Positions 50,978 through 62,591 of a stretch of DNA of 64,000 nucleotides are shown in pieces. A program made the position numbers and the translations under genes. How positions within the stretch are numbered: the first letter of the stretch is position 1; every line of letters begins with the position of its first letter. The DNA is from Tubulanus polymorphus (taxonomy: Eukaryota > Nemertea > Palaeonemertea > Tubulaniformes > Tubulanidae), in the NCBI RefSeq assembly GCF_964204645.1, contig NC_134027.1, positions 5,506,485 through 5,570,484 on the forward strand, written 5' to 3'. The notes under the pieces were generated by a model, which was not told the origin of the DNA, made no database searches, and saw only the letters and a list, made by a program, of their open reading frames with translations.

Positions 50978-52975
50978 AAAATACAGCGATACCAAAGTCA
51001 CGATATGGTTTTGTCTGCATGTCCATCTGCTATTCTGCGCAGTATTAAAGCGAACACGACCGATGAAGTCGACGAAGACGTTGCTTCGAGAAAGTTCTTC
51101 GATGAAAATTCGGAAGGTGGTCAACTTTTGGGACTGGAAGAAACCTATTCAGCGATAACTCGGTTGTTTTGTGCAAATAATCCAGACGCTCGCGATTATT
51201 TTCTACCACTTTCCGAATTCGTTCATCTCTACAGAGCCATAATAACTGACAATGTTATGTTTTTGGAAACCCTATTTGCGCGCATGTCATGTGTGGATAT
51301 GTCCGCCTTCCAAAAATGTCGTTTTAGTTACGTTGTAAAGAATCAACCAGAACACAGGCAGAAACGATGTCTACCGAAAAGGAATGATATAATTGCTGAA
51401 TTAGAAATTTCAAGCATTGCCATTCTGTCCGCAATATTTTCCAGCATGAACGTACTCGAATTACTTCGCAAATACAAATTTGACTTTTTGATAGTGGATG
51501 TCGGGGGTAATAATATCGCCCATGCTCTTGTACACTCGGCAACGAAATTCCCTGACCAGGAACCAAAGCTTGCCACTGTTTACACTTGGTTATATAGATC
51601 ATTTCAAAAATTCGACCAAAGAAAACAATTACTTTTGCACGAAAATGAAGCTGGCTTTCGTCCCTTGGAGCTTGCGGGTAAATTTGGAACGTTCGAGTTA
51701 ATGAAATATATTTTGGAATCCACTGATGTTTACCGACACGTTATCGATCAAAGGGGTTGTGTCACAACTTTCAAATATGATTTCACCGAATATGAACTTG
51801 TATATCCGGAAAATCGACACGCGAAATCGCCCTTGGCATTTGTATGTTACTTGCGCGAATCGGAAATTCCCGGGTACTCGGAATTTCTTGACCAGTGTCC
51901 AGCAGTAGTCGAATGGACGAAGCGGAGAATTCGTAAATGTATCCCATTATGTGTACCACTTGTTCTCATGAGAATTCTGCATACAATTTCATTTGTCTTA
52001 TCAACTGTCAACCTTAAAGTTAAGAGCGAGAATCGAAACAAAAACACCAGCATTGTCTTCGAGCTCAGTTCAAATGATTTAGGATATAGCGCTATGGCAG
52101 TCTGTTGTTTTACAAGTATGATAACTATAACATCCTTTCTGGCTACATGCTATTATATTGTCAATCATAAATTCCGTGACTTAATCTACATTCGTCCGTC
52201 AACCAGGAAGGGAAATCCTGTTGTTAAATCGGTATTTTTCATAGTCTGCTCAGCGGCGACGTCTATAACTACACTTACCGTGTTCATGGTGTTGATAACA
52301 AGGAAGATAATACATCTGGATTCAGTAGAACATATATCATCTCTCAACATATTTCTCTCGTTTACGATAATAATTTGTGTTTGGAGTCTGATGTCCGTGA
52401 TGCAGTTGATGCCATTTTGTGGATTCTTCGTTATGGGTTTCAAACGAATGTTTACCGAATTGGTAAAATTTCTAGTCGTCGCTTCATCATTGTTTGCTTC
52501 ATTCGGATTCGCATTTTACGTGGCATATCACGGACTATCTTTACGCCTAAATCTTACCGATTTTACTACACTCGGTAATAGCATGTATTCCACTTTCCTA
52601 ATAATGCTCAACATGCTTGACATGAAAGTATACCACGAAAACACGATCTCTAACTCTAGCGAAGCATTTCTCCATGTTTCGTTCGTTTTGATAGTTAGCG
52701 TTCTGCTGTTGAATTTTCTTGTAGCAGTTGTGATAAATCAGTACAGTAAAGTGCAAGAATATGAACGGAGCATGCAGACGCTTTTGACATTGGATTTTGT
52801 GACATTGCTCGACCCTATACTCGCCATATTAATTCGCCGAAAATGGAATTATTTCGAAGATGTTGGTGTCTTTACCATCGAGGAATATACCACTGATATC
52901 TCGTCGACCGATATCAGAGGACAATCGGAAAATCGAGATCGCTCAACATTCAATTCAATTGCTACCCGATTGTAA
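50978..52975 (+). CDS. TRP-like cation channel with ankyrin repeats, main exon
   Basis: Six-membrane-segment ion channel with a cytosolic ankyrin region, encoded almost entirely by one exon. Counting from 50,978, the N-terminal part holds ankyrin-like units (GNNIAHALV near 180; EAGFRPLELAGKFGTFELMK near 225). Membrane segments lie near 322-344, 368-395, 417-441, 453-478 and 496-518. A pore-loop candidate (TTLGNSMYSTFLIMLNMLDM, about 530-549) precedes S6 (SVLLLNFLVAVVINQYSKV, about 573-591), which shows the LLLNFLVAVV pattern typical of TRP S6. The exon begins at a consensus acceptor (TTCATTGCAG) in phase 0; translation may start upstream or at the Met codon 51,005-51,007. It resembles TRPV/TRPA-type channels only distantly, so a subfamily name is not justified. 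The stop is followed by AATAAA at 53,416. Confidence 0.85.
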   Translation, partial: KIQRYQSHDMVLSACPSAILRSIKANTTDEVDEDVASRKFFDENSEGGQLLGLEETYSAITRLFCANNPDARDYFLPLSEFVHLYRAIITDNVMFLETLFARMSCVDMSAFQKCRFSYVVKNQPEHRQKRCLPKRNDIIAELEISSIAILSAIFSSMNVLELLRKYKFDFLIVDVGGNNIAHALVHSATKFPDQEPKLATVYTWLYRSFQKFDQRKQLLLHENEAGFRPLELAGKFGTFELMKYILESTDVYRHVIDQRGCVTTFKYDFTEYELVYPENRHAKSPLAFVCYLRESEIPGYSEFLDQCPAVVEWTKRRIRKCIPLCVPLVLMRILHTISFVLSTVNLKVKSENRNKNTSIVFELSSNDLGYSAMAVCCFTSMITITSFLATCYYIVNHKFRDLIYIRPSTRKGNPVVKSVFFIVCSAATSITTLTVFMVLITRKIIHLDSVEHISSLNIFLSFTIIICVWSLMSVMQLMPFCGFFVMGFKRMFTELVKFLVVASSLFASFGFAFYVAYHGLSLRLNLTDFTTLGNSMYSTFLIMLNMLDMKVYHENTISNSSEAFLHVSFVLIVSVLLLNFLVAVVINQYSKVQEYERSMQTLLTLDFVTLLDPILAILIRRKWNYFEDVGVFTIEEYTTDISSTDIRGQSENRDRSTFNSIATRL

Positions 52976-53415
52976 GCGATATATCTTCGTGTGTAATTGA
53001 TTTAATGCGAATCGAAAGAGAAACTTTTCCAGTTATTCATCAATACTGTAAAAAAAATTTCTATTGATTTTTTATGACACTCCTGGAAGCCGTGAGGGCA
53101 CTTTTTGATTTTCTAAGAGGTAGACTGGCCCGCCCGGTCCACCCCTAGATCTGCCCTTGTATATCACGGTTTGGTATCACGCTTGGGTTTGACGAAAAAT
53201 TCTTCCAATGCTTTGATTGATGCAAACGGACATTTTTCGTGTTATCTTATTTTTATTGCCGCCTATACATTTATTTCCGTAAGAATGACTAGCATAAGAT
53301 TACAATATACTTTAATACAATGTATGCTTTAGGTTAATACAATATTTACGTAAATCAGGAACATCTCAACAGTAACGACTCATATGTAACAACTCACTAC
53401 ATCAACAGTCATGGA

Positions 53416-53421
53416 AATAAA
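53416..53421 (+). terminator. Candidate poly(A) signal of the TRP-like gene
   Basis: AATAAA 441 bases after the stop codon, the first canonical signal downstream on this strand that I noticed. Confidence 0.4.
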
Positions 53422-54122
53422 GTATTTCTAAGGGAGACAAACGTATTTTCGTGCCATCGTTTTTACATTGTGGATCCGGCTCCAGTTCTGGGTCAAAATT
53501 TGACTTGGAGTTCAATATCCAAAAGATGAACTAATTTCAACTCAAGTTTGATTTCTTACTCACAACACTGCAGATCTGGGTACTGGGGTTTATGTCAGGA
53601 CTTCCAACGGTAAAATCTTGACCCTATTCAATATTGGCGCCGGTTCGAAGATGACTTTATGATTTGGTTTGTGGAAAATTCAGCTGGTCTTCAAGTAACA
53701 AGAAGAATCTATGCATCAATAATACTATTATTAGTGAAAAACCACGACTCTATCTTTAATTCAACCAATAGAAAATCAAACTCTAACAATCACTCAACTT
53801 ATCAGACACATCAAGGAAGTGTATATATAGAATATAGAACTTTTGCTGGATCCAAAATGAGAATACTGTCCACTATATTGTTATATATTTACAGTAAGCA
53901 CAGAATATAGTCGAATACTAACGATTATGGTAAATTACCTCATACGTAAAAAACATATATTCTCATTTTCATTGAAAATAGTTTACCTTTCTCATGAACG
54001 GCTTAATACAAGCTATATCCACTTTACACATAAAATGCACGAAAAGCCACTGGAATATTATTTAAAGCTAAAAAAACAAAGTTGGGGCTAAAGTCTAGAT
54101 GTTATTTCAAGAATGTTCCCCT
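53422..54122. other. Intergenic region between the converging TRP-like and PDZ genes
   Basis: No feature seen; the short frames are not supported. Confidence 0.4.
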
Positions 54123-54660
54123 TACGTAACATCCTCGCTTGCCAGAGTTTGATTGTCTCCCGCCGAAGCTCACGCAACCCAAAACCCTGACCGCAAACTC
54201 TTCGTTGGTCTATAACATTGCCCAAGATTTTTTGGGCGGACAGACAGGTTACCGCTAACTAGTTGCCGATTTGTGCCAAAAACCTGTTCAAAATACGAAT
54301 CATTAAAACTAAAAAAGGAGTTCTCTGAGTGCAAATTTCAATTAATTCAATAATACAATCAGTAGCAATGTCAAAATTGAAATCTAACGAAGGAGTTTAC
54401 GTTTGAGAAAATCAAGGGTAGGTGCGAGAGGAACATTAGTAAAAAGTGAGCTAGCGTCAAACGAGATGAATTTATCATTACCAGGAATAATGTTTTTTTT
54501 CATAAACCTTCAAGTAAATCTTGGAATATCATCGGAATAATTATTCTGAATTTTTACCTCGTCGCTTCAGGATTGCCCTTTCTCAACTCAAAAAATTGCT
54601 GATTTGTGCTGTGGCGTGAGCTTCGGCAATTAAACCCTGGCAAGCCAGGGCTTACATTAT
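54123..54660. repeat. Inverted repeats flanking a retroelement remnant
   Basis: The left arm (54,123-54,177, containing GCTTGCCAGAGTTTGATTG and GCCGAAGCTCACGC) and the inverted right arm (54,611-54,660, containing GCTTGCCAGGGTTTAATTG and GCCGAAGCTCACGC) match over about 45 bp with small gaps. They enclose the Penelope-like fragment. Confidence 0.6.
54384..54509 (-). pseudogene. Penelope-like reverse transcriptase fragment
   Basis: Minus-strand translation gives about 41 residues including DKFISFDASSLFTNVPLAPT. This matches the SFDVxSLFTNIP block of reverse transcriptases from Penelope-like elements (family knowledge). A stop (54,384-54,386) and no flanking RT or GIY-YIG sequence in frame show that it is a dead fragment. 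Confidence 0.6.
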
Positions 54661-54820
54661 AGAAACACAATAACAGAAGAATCACTATCAATTGTGATAC
54701 CCCCCTAACAACATCAATACCCCAATATCACCAACTCGTGTTCTTAGAAAATAAAGGATTTGGTGAATTTGCTTATATTACTTAGAACAACGGAAGTACA
54801 TTTAAATGGGACGCAGGTAT

Positions 54821-57800
54821 TTACAGTGACCATTCTTGGATTTCTACGTCATCTGCACTGTTATTACCGACTGAATTCAGAGGTTCCTGATTCTCAACTC
54901 GCCTGACTTCGCTTTCACTACCAACACCAGTTTCAGTTTCGGAAGTCTCCTGTTCATCCTCGCTATGACTATCCGTACTTAGAGCTGGCGATTTAGCGGG
55001 ACGCGTGTCCTCGTCGGCACCGCTGATAAACGACGGTTTCATAGTATCGTCTTCACTGTTTGCCGTATTCTCTTCCTTAATCGCCAGGTCATCTTCATAC
55101 GCCGCGGATATTTCATTGTTTTGATGGACGCGTTTCTCTTTGGCTCGTGCGTTCACTGCCTGTCTCGCAAACGGAAGAAAATCCGGTTCGAAATCGTTTT
55201 CGTCTTTGTAAACGCGTCGGACATCTTCAGAAGAGAGAATCCGATTCGGCATTCTATTCTCCCGATATTTCAATCCTCGTAGATCCTGTTCGGATCTGTT
55301 AAGGTTTCCCCGTCTATGAGGAACAAAATCTGCGCTGATACCCTCCCTAATTCCGCGCAGTGGATTACCCCTCATCGATGCGGATCTCATTAATTCAAAT
55401 CTCTCGTTAATGTTATCGTTATTTGGAAATTTATCATCATCGATCAACGCCGAGGGTTTGGCGCCATCCAACCAGCTTTTACGACGAGTAATCTTAACAT
55501 CGGAAGCCGTAGGGACATTTCGTGACGATTTGTGTCCATGTTCAACCTCATTATTATGAGACGAATTTGCTTTTTGCTTTCTAGACGAGCCTTTGCCGCT
55601 CGACTTGCTGCCGGATTTATCGCTAGAATTATCGGGAATGTTTTTAGATTTTGATTTCGAAGATGATTGCTTGTTTTTACTACCAGATTTTCCCCGTTGA
55701 CTGGTCTCAGTTTGTGTGCTCGTAGTCGCCAATGAGCTGAGCGAATCCCTGCGTTTTCGGGGACGGTTTTGTTCGTTCGTATCGTCGCGATCTGCCGACT
55801 GATTGTCACTCAACGACTGCGCGGAATCTTGATGGTGTAAATGTCGTCGCTGAGGATTCGGTAATGTGTTACTGCGTTTGTTACCGATGACCATCGGGTG
55901 ATCTCCACGACCGTGACGCTCCGAATCGGAATTCCAAGAATGACCGTCGCGGGGTCTGCTACTGGTACCACTCGCATAACCGGGACCTAAATCGTGATAG
56001 CTTTGACTTTCTCGGTAATAATGCGGTCGAGGGATTCTCTCGTCGTTGTAAACTGCTGGTAGATCGTAGGGATCCCAACGAGGGTTTCTCTGAGGATATT
56101 CTACACGGTGTTTGAAACCAACTGGTTGGTCGGTTATAGGAATGACATCGCGCCCATCCCGTAGATAAACATGGCCGCCGTCGCGACGTTCATCGTATGC
56201 GACATCATAATTTCTGTTCATTGGTTCGATCATTATTCGTTCATCTACAGTAGGATCGTTAGAATACCGCACGGGCGCCGATCTCGGGTGTTCTCGCTCA
56301 TCCATAAGAACTCTGACAGGTCCGTAGTACGGTATCGTTTCATTCAGATTAATCCCACGATCTGAATGTTGGTACAAGCGATTTCTCTCGATACTCGAGT
56401 CATTTCGAGGATCTAACAGGCGTTCGTTTAAAGAATAATCTGAACTGTACCGAAATCTGTCCGGTTCGCGGCCTCGCAGATCGAATTCGCTGTAACTGTA
56501 CTCCGGCCTCAGTCGCGAAATTTCGTGAACTCGTTGATGTAGCGGCGAATCGAAAGGAGACGGTATATAATTATTGTACAGATCGAACAGATCTCTCGAG
56601 TGGCGCCAGTTGTACGCGTTGTCGTTGTACTGTTTATAGTGATGACGAGGAGATTGTTCTAGAAGGTGAGACTGAGAATCATACCTGCGTGAAACACGAG
56701 GTGATAGAGCATATTCCGCCCTGCGCGTATGCTGGGGTGAACGATCATACTCTGAACGCATATCGGGCCTTTGTTTAGGTGAATCGTACACGCGATGTCT
56801 AGGCGACTGGTGCGGCGGACTTTCGCAAGGCCTTCGATCCCATGGTTCACGCGGATACCACAGATCTCCCCCGCGCTCTCCCACTACGCCGATATAGCTA
56901 TCTTTCAGTTTGTTATAAGTACGAGAATCGAAGCTTCTAGCTGAAGGATAATCATCCGGCGCAGTGGGTCTTTTATTCATGTATTCGTCACCTGTTTGCT
57001 CGTATATTCTATCCTCGGGAATACACTGGTTTTCGGATCTATCCCTCGAGTCTTGTTTATTATCTCTCATATGCGCTGAATCGAATCCGGAATCTCGACT
57101 GTCGCGATCAGAAACGATTCTATCAACTGGAATGCGTTCTAAATCTTCGTCGTACGGTTCACGGCGATGATCGTTGTTTGTATCAACCGGCTGAGCCGAT
57201 CTTCGTTGACCGTATCCCGACGACGAGGATTTGTCGAAACTATCACGAGCACAGTTTCGTTTCTGTTGCATTTCTCGTCTGTCCTTTTCGTTGAAGGCCT
57301 TTTGAGGTATCAGTGGTTCGTTTACAGAATTTACGTACGGATCTTGGGTGGCTAAAAATTTTTGCAAATGTTCTTGCTTGGATTTATCGGGTGAATGTCG
57401 CTCGTGTATCGATGCTGGATCACAGTTTGATAATCCTGTTGGTCTTTTCTCCTCGTCTGTTTCTTGTCTCGGTATCGAGTTCCGCTGCTCCAGTTTGTGG
57501 ACTAGCTCGTTTAATAAACACTTCCTCGCTTCGATTGAATCTTTCTGTTTGTTACCATCAACGTTTAAGGCCCTATTATCAGCACCTAGAGTATAGTCTA
57601 ATTCTGATTCATTCACAGAAGTCGTCTTCTTGATTCCGGAATCTCGACGTGTCGTCAAATTATTGTTATTGTTATTTTTCTTGTTCACGTGCACCTCTTC
57701 GGTCAGTGCAAAGTCCGAATCACTATCATTTGCAGTTGTCTCCATTGTTTTCATGCGATCTCCGGCTTGGTGATTTACCTTGTTTGGTAAAGGTTGTTGA

Positions 57801-60800
57801 GTGACCACGGCTGCTAGTGCCGCGACTGGATCTGACGTCTTTCGAACGCCAGTTAGGATCACATTTTGGTGTTCGCCGGACATATCGGGATGTTCCATCT
57901 GATGTGCGCTGGTCGGATACGTCGGCGAGGTTTTCTTTGGAGTGGTTGGACTGCTGCCGCTGTTAGGTCTGTAATTATAGATAAAATAACAGATATTACA
58001 GGCACAAGCATCGGTTTCGCGTCATATATGAACATGTCATTGCACAATCTCGGCAATTCTTATGAAAATATTTGTTTATACAATGAACACAGGCGATATC
58101 TTAGGGAGTTTTTCTCCGCACTTGTATATTATCACTAATAACAATAATGTATACATTTATAACGAAGATCGAATAATATATGCAACTAGATAATATGATA
58201 TGCAATTACAAAGTATTTGTAACATGCGCTAGATTTCGTGGTCGTCGACATGCGTTTTTCAACACGGAACAACTACGCCTGTGCAAGGCTATAAACGGGT
58301 TAGAATCCAGTTTGCAATGCTGTGTAATTAGTGCTGATGATTTTAGTGCTAATTCAATTAAAAGTGTTCTAATCTTTTCGACGAGAACTCGTTTATCATA
58401 ACGTTTCTTTATTAGTATCTATGTCACCATACCGATTTTCATTTCTACCCCGTATACAATCTACTAACGCTGATTGTATTTTACAATGTAGATCATCAGA
58501 AAAAAAAGCTAAATCATTCTGAAATTACTCTTTCGGACTCGATATGATTTGACAAACGAAGTCTCGGTTGATAAGAATTGGTAATATCTAAAGCTTTTAG
58601 CCAATCGTGATTATGGTACGAGTTTGTATATTCGACGAGATAAATCGCGATTGGTACGGACACACTGAGAACTGTTGAAAAAATATATATATATAATATG
58701 TACACAGCATGCAAGACGGTTATTGCAACGGTCTTACAGGGAAGAGGACGCTTGCGCGTTGGGTTCGTTTTTGCAAAAGACGGGTATCAACGTGGCGGCG
58801 CCCAAGGGTATAATCGAACAAACACCGCACGACCTAAAACGCAAATTCAATTGTTATAACCACGAACAAGCAAGTAGAAAATATGAGCAAACTCAATTAT
58901 TCACCATGTGAAACGGCGAGGGAATAAAAGCTGACGTATTCGAGATGAAAACAAGATAGGAATGTAATTAAACATGAAGCGATAGCAAAATGTAGTTGTT
59001 CAGTAGAGAGTAGTTTGAATACAGATGTTCGATATTGAAAGAATGGATGTCTTGGTATAGAGAAATGCTTCATTCTATCCACATAATGATTGTCATATCA
59101 GCAGATTTTCAATTACTACATTATTATTATTCCAATTACTACTTCATTATTTGCTTTCATTTACTTTTTATCCAAGAGTAGTGATGGTGTCCAAGATAAT
59201 GCCGAAATGTTTTTTTTTCGATTTGTATCTGATATTTTTTAGATAGTTTCAGTGGTATTTCCTCGATTTTTTTTAAATTCTGGTCGGCAGGAATTAGAAA
59301 ATTTTTTCAGTACTGCCACAACGGTCATTACGGGATATATCGCAGATTGTTACATTCCATTTCAATCCTCAATTCATGATATTCATTTTAGAATTTAGAC
59401 AGACTCACTACTAGCGAAATGTAACGTATGCGAGTCCATCTGAAAAGAAAGTAGTGTATTTTTTAAATCGGATTTCTTTTTGCATTCTGTATCTCATAGA
59501 TTCTACCGAACCCTGGATAAAAATGAAATTAGGTGGGTTGAAGTATAGTTGGATGCATGTGTAGCAGTAGGTTGTGTTTGTGTGAGGTTTGTTGAGACTC
59601 ACTGTTTTCGTTGATAAAATGTTTTCTTGTGGAATGTAACGGTTTTTGTTGGGACCTGGATGAATATCAACAATTTTGATGGTTTTCGCCTAAAACATCA
59701 AATCAAAATCCTTTATTCTTCCATCTTAATGCGCAGGCACGGATTCAGACGGTAGCACCGTAGTCACGTGCTACCGTCGCAAAAATCTTATGCCCTTTTT
59801 TTCATGCCCAAAGTAGAAAAAGGGCACATTTTTAAAAGACGAGGTAGATAATCTAAACAAAAAGCACATACTTCTTCAAGATTTTGGCTTGATTACCTGG
59901 AAACTACATCGCAATGCAGTTAATTTGCTAGAAAGCACTTCGTGTCAGGACTGAAATGCTTGGAAATCGCAGCAAAAAGCAGATTTTCAAAATTTCAAAT
60001 GCCCTTTTTATACGTTGTGCTACCCTCGACAGTGTTCCCTGGATCCGCCCCTGATGCGCAATAGATTAAATACGTAATATCTTCTTTTATTTATTCTCAT
60101 TTCATTATTTTTTCAAAGGCAACTGTAAAGCATATGATTGAAAATACGAGAACATGCCGTTTGTTATTATCAGGAATATACTGATTAAAAATCTATGCAA
60201 CGGGTTTCGTTTGGTAAGATGCATGGAGTGAATTAGCATACCAGCGTTAACACGAAAGGGCTTTTTTAATTCGAAAATTCGCGAATGTATCAAACGGACC
60301 TTTCATCAGTTTCAGCAGTTGGGTTCGGATCGTGCTGACGTTTGCTGCTGTTGCTGTGGTGTGTAGGGGTAACATGCTGTCGCGGCGAGCACGACTGTAT
60401 TGTCGGCACCGGAGTAACTGTGTCTTTACCGTTCGTCGTCAAACTACTCGGCGAATCGAAACCTGAAAAAAAGAACGAACGTCGTTATGAACGATGGCTT
60501 CATTACACGAAATGCAAATTGCAGTTTTAATACAGCAGGACGTCAATATATACGAAATTATATGCGTATTTGCTTTGTATCTGGTTACGATAAACAAGGT
60601 TGAGGGTGAAAAGATTGCTTCGTCGATTCTATATTACATTCTTTGCATATCATGAAATATATATCTTCATATTTATATTTTTTGACATTGAAAAGGGCAT
60701 GTTAAGAGAAGGACTGAGGAATGAAAATGTACCATTTTCATGATTGTTTCCTATATGTCGATTTGCCTGTGTAATATCTATATTATTTCTAGGCTGTTCC

Positions 60801-62591
60801 GGACTAGCAATAGGAGTTGTAGAACCAGATTCTCTTGCATCCGCTACACATCAATATCAACAAAAAGAAAGAATTCGAATCATTAGCGGTGTTGGTGCAT
60901 TTTCAGTATTATTTCGGGAGGTATTCTTATTTGAGATAACTTAATCAATCCCCGACAGAAATATACTTATATTCATAAATTAAGTCATCGGTCGCAACAC
61001 GCAACACGCAATAGACAACGCCCCAGAGAGAAATCGAATTATTTTGTAAAAACACACCTTGAAGAAGGGGCTTTTCCATCGGTCTGATGAGAAGTCGGAG
61101 TTCCGGACATGAAGTTGCCAAGGATACTATTTGCATGTGGGTCATATTACTGACATCAATATCGTTGAGCTGAAAATATAATAACGTTTGAAATTATATT
61201 CGGAACATTTAACGAATGTTGACTTGATTAAACAGGAAAACCGCGGGATTTCGATTTTTCTGTCGAACCCAGTAGACGAATTAATGTATTGAATTTTGAA
61301 TAGTTAAGGCTTCGTATATTTTTGATAGAATTTACACTCGATCCTATTTCTTCTTTTTAACCATATGGATTATATACTGCTAGGTTTTCTACGCGGATAT
61401 CTGGATCCAGCCATATAAAGGGTGAGTAATAAAAGAAATAAAGCAGAGACGAAATTATACGGATTCTTGTTATTTCGTTGATTGAGTGCTGTCAACATCG
61501 TTTATTTCGGAAGAATCAATTTCGCAATGAACAACCACGTTTGTATCATCGCCGATTGAGCGCTTCTGCAAACATGCAGTTTGCGTTCATTGTGACGACG
61601 ATGCTGCGCATTTCAATGCATCCATCATTCGTGGGATAGTTGAATACAGCAGCCGAAATAAGTCGGTTTGATTAAAGATGACAGAATTAAACAGAATCCA
61701 ATTCGCAGCACGCTAATGTGATCTTCGAATTGTACGAAGGAAATGCTTTGATTATATTCTCCAAGTAGGCGACATAGTATCATTCAGTCTGATCGGCTGC
61801 TGACAATTCTCAGCAAAATTCTAATCATTGATCAGTAGGGATATTTGGAGAATTAGATTTTCCGTAAAAGGCTTCGGCAGAATTTTATATATTTTAGAAA
61901 ATAGATTACATTTTACCAATCATTTCAAAAACAGCGTATTATTTATCTCGACGATATGGAACTAACTGAAATGATTGTTTGGGTCGCGAGATTCAATCCT
62001 TTCAGGATTTTACCTTGACTATAAGGTCCCCGGTTTTCAACCCGACTTTATCAGCTGGTGATCCTGCTTCTACATTCGAAATCATTGGATCCATTCCATA
62101 ATCCGTGCCTCTGAAAATTTTGTAGCAAAGTAAGAATATCTAAGAATACCTTCAAGTCGTACTAAGAAAGAAAAGGGTAAACCTAACAGGCTGTACTTGG
62201 ATAACCTGGTACGTTCAAAAAACCTTCACCGCCACCGACCCCACATCCCTAACACCTGTGAACACCTGTATCAATTATGTATTTGGATATGTTCAAACAC
62301 TCGGAATTTGTCTATTGTTTATGGCCAGGTAAACGTACGAGTTTGTTTCATCTTAGCACAGTATGAAACAGCATGCTTTCCCACTTGTGAGAACGTTTCC
62401 TGCAAATCCTTCAATAAAAGCAGCACGGGGATGGAGGGCTTGGCTAGCAGTGATGAAATAAACAATAGTAATTTACCCTCTTATACTACATCCGAGCCAT
62501 CCATCGGCATCGGCTTGAAATACGACAGATTTGACGTTACCCTTCTTCACTCCATTCTTTGGTTTGACAGTCATCGCCGTCGCTTTTCCAT
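54821..62591 (-). CDS. PDZ-domain protein with very long disordered C-terminal region (5' partial)
   Basis: Likely a cytoplasmic scaffold binding partner C-termini through one PDZ domain. Visible exons: 62,477-62,591; 62,014-62,110; 61,058-61,169; 60,300-60,462; 54,821-57,968. Phases close, giving about 1,210 residues. The first three exons form the PDZ domain: VKSVVFQADADGWLGCSIRG, MISNVEAGSPADKVGLKTGD, LIVKLNDIDVSNMTHMQIVS, with GWLGCSI at the ligand-loop position. The rest is a low-complexity Arg/Asp/Ser/Tyr-rich region, with Asn-, Ser/Lys- and SPRH-type runs. It also contains the RRKSWLDG and RSASMRG phospho-like motifs, a DSGFDS motif (codons 57,077-57,094), and an acidic C-terminus ending VEIQEWSL. 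The 3,148-bp last exon is one open frame. The first visible exon begins mid-codon after an acceptor, so the N-terminus lies upstream, probably outside the window. I do not recognise the named family. Confidence 0.85.

Noticed and set aside
55444-55809. 121-codon minus-strand frame inside the PDZ gene
   Set aside because: Shadow of the 3-kb PDZ-gene exon in another frame; no independent support.
59411-59602. Minus-strand frame within the PDZ gene intron, with an acceptor-like start
   Set aside because: Runs into a stop without a donor and has no family resemblance; an alternative terminal exon cannot be shown.
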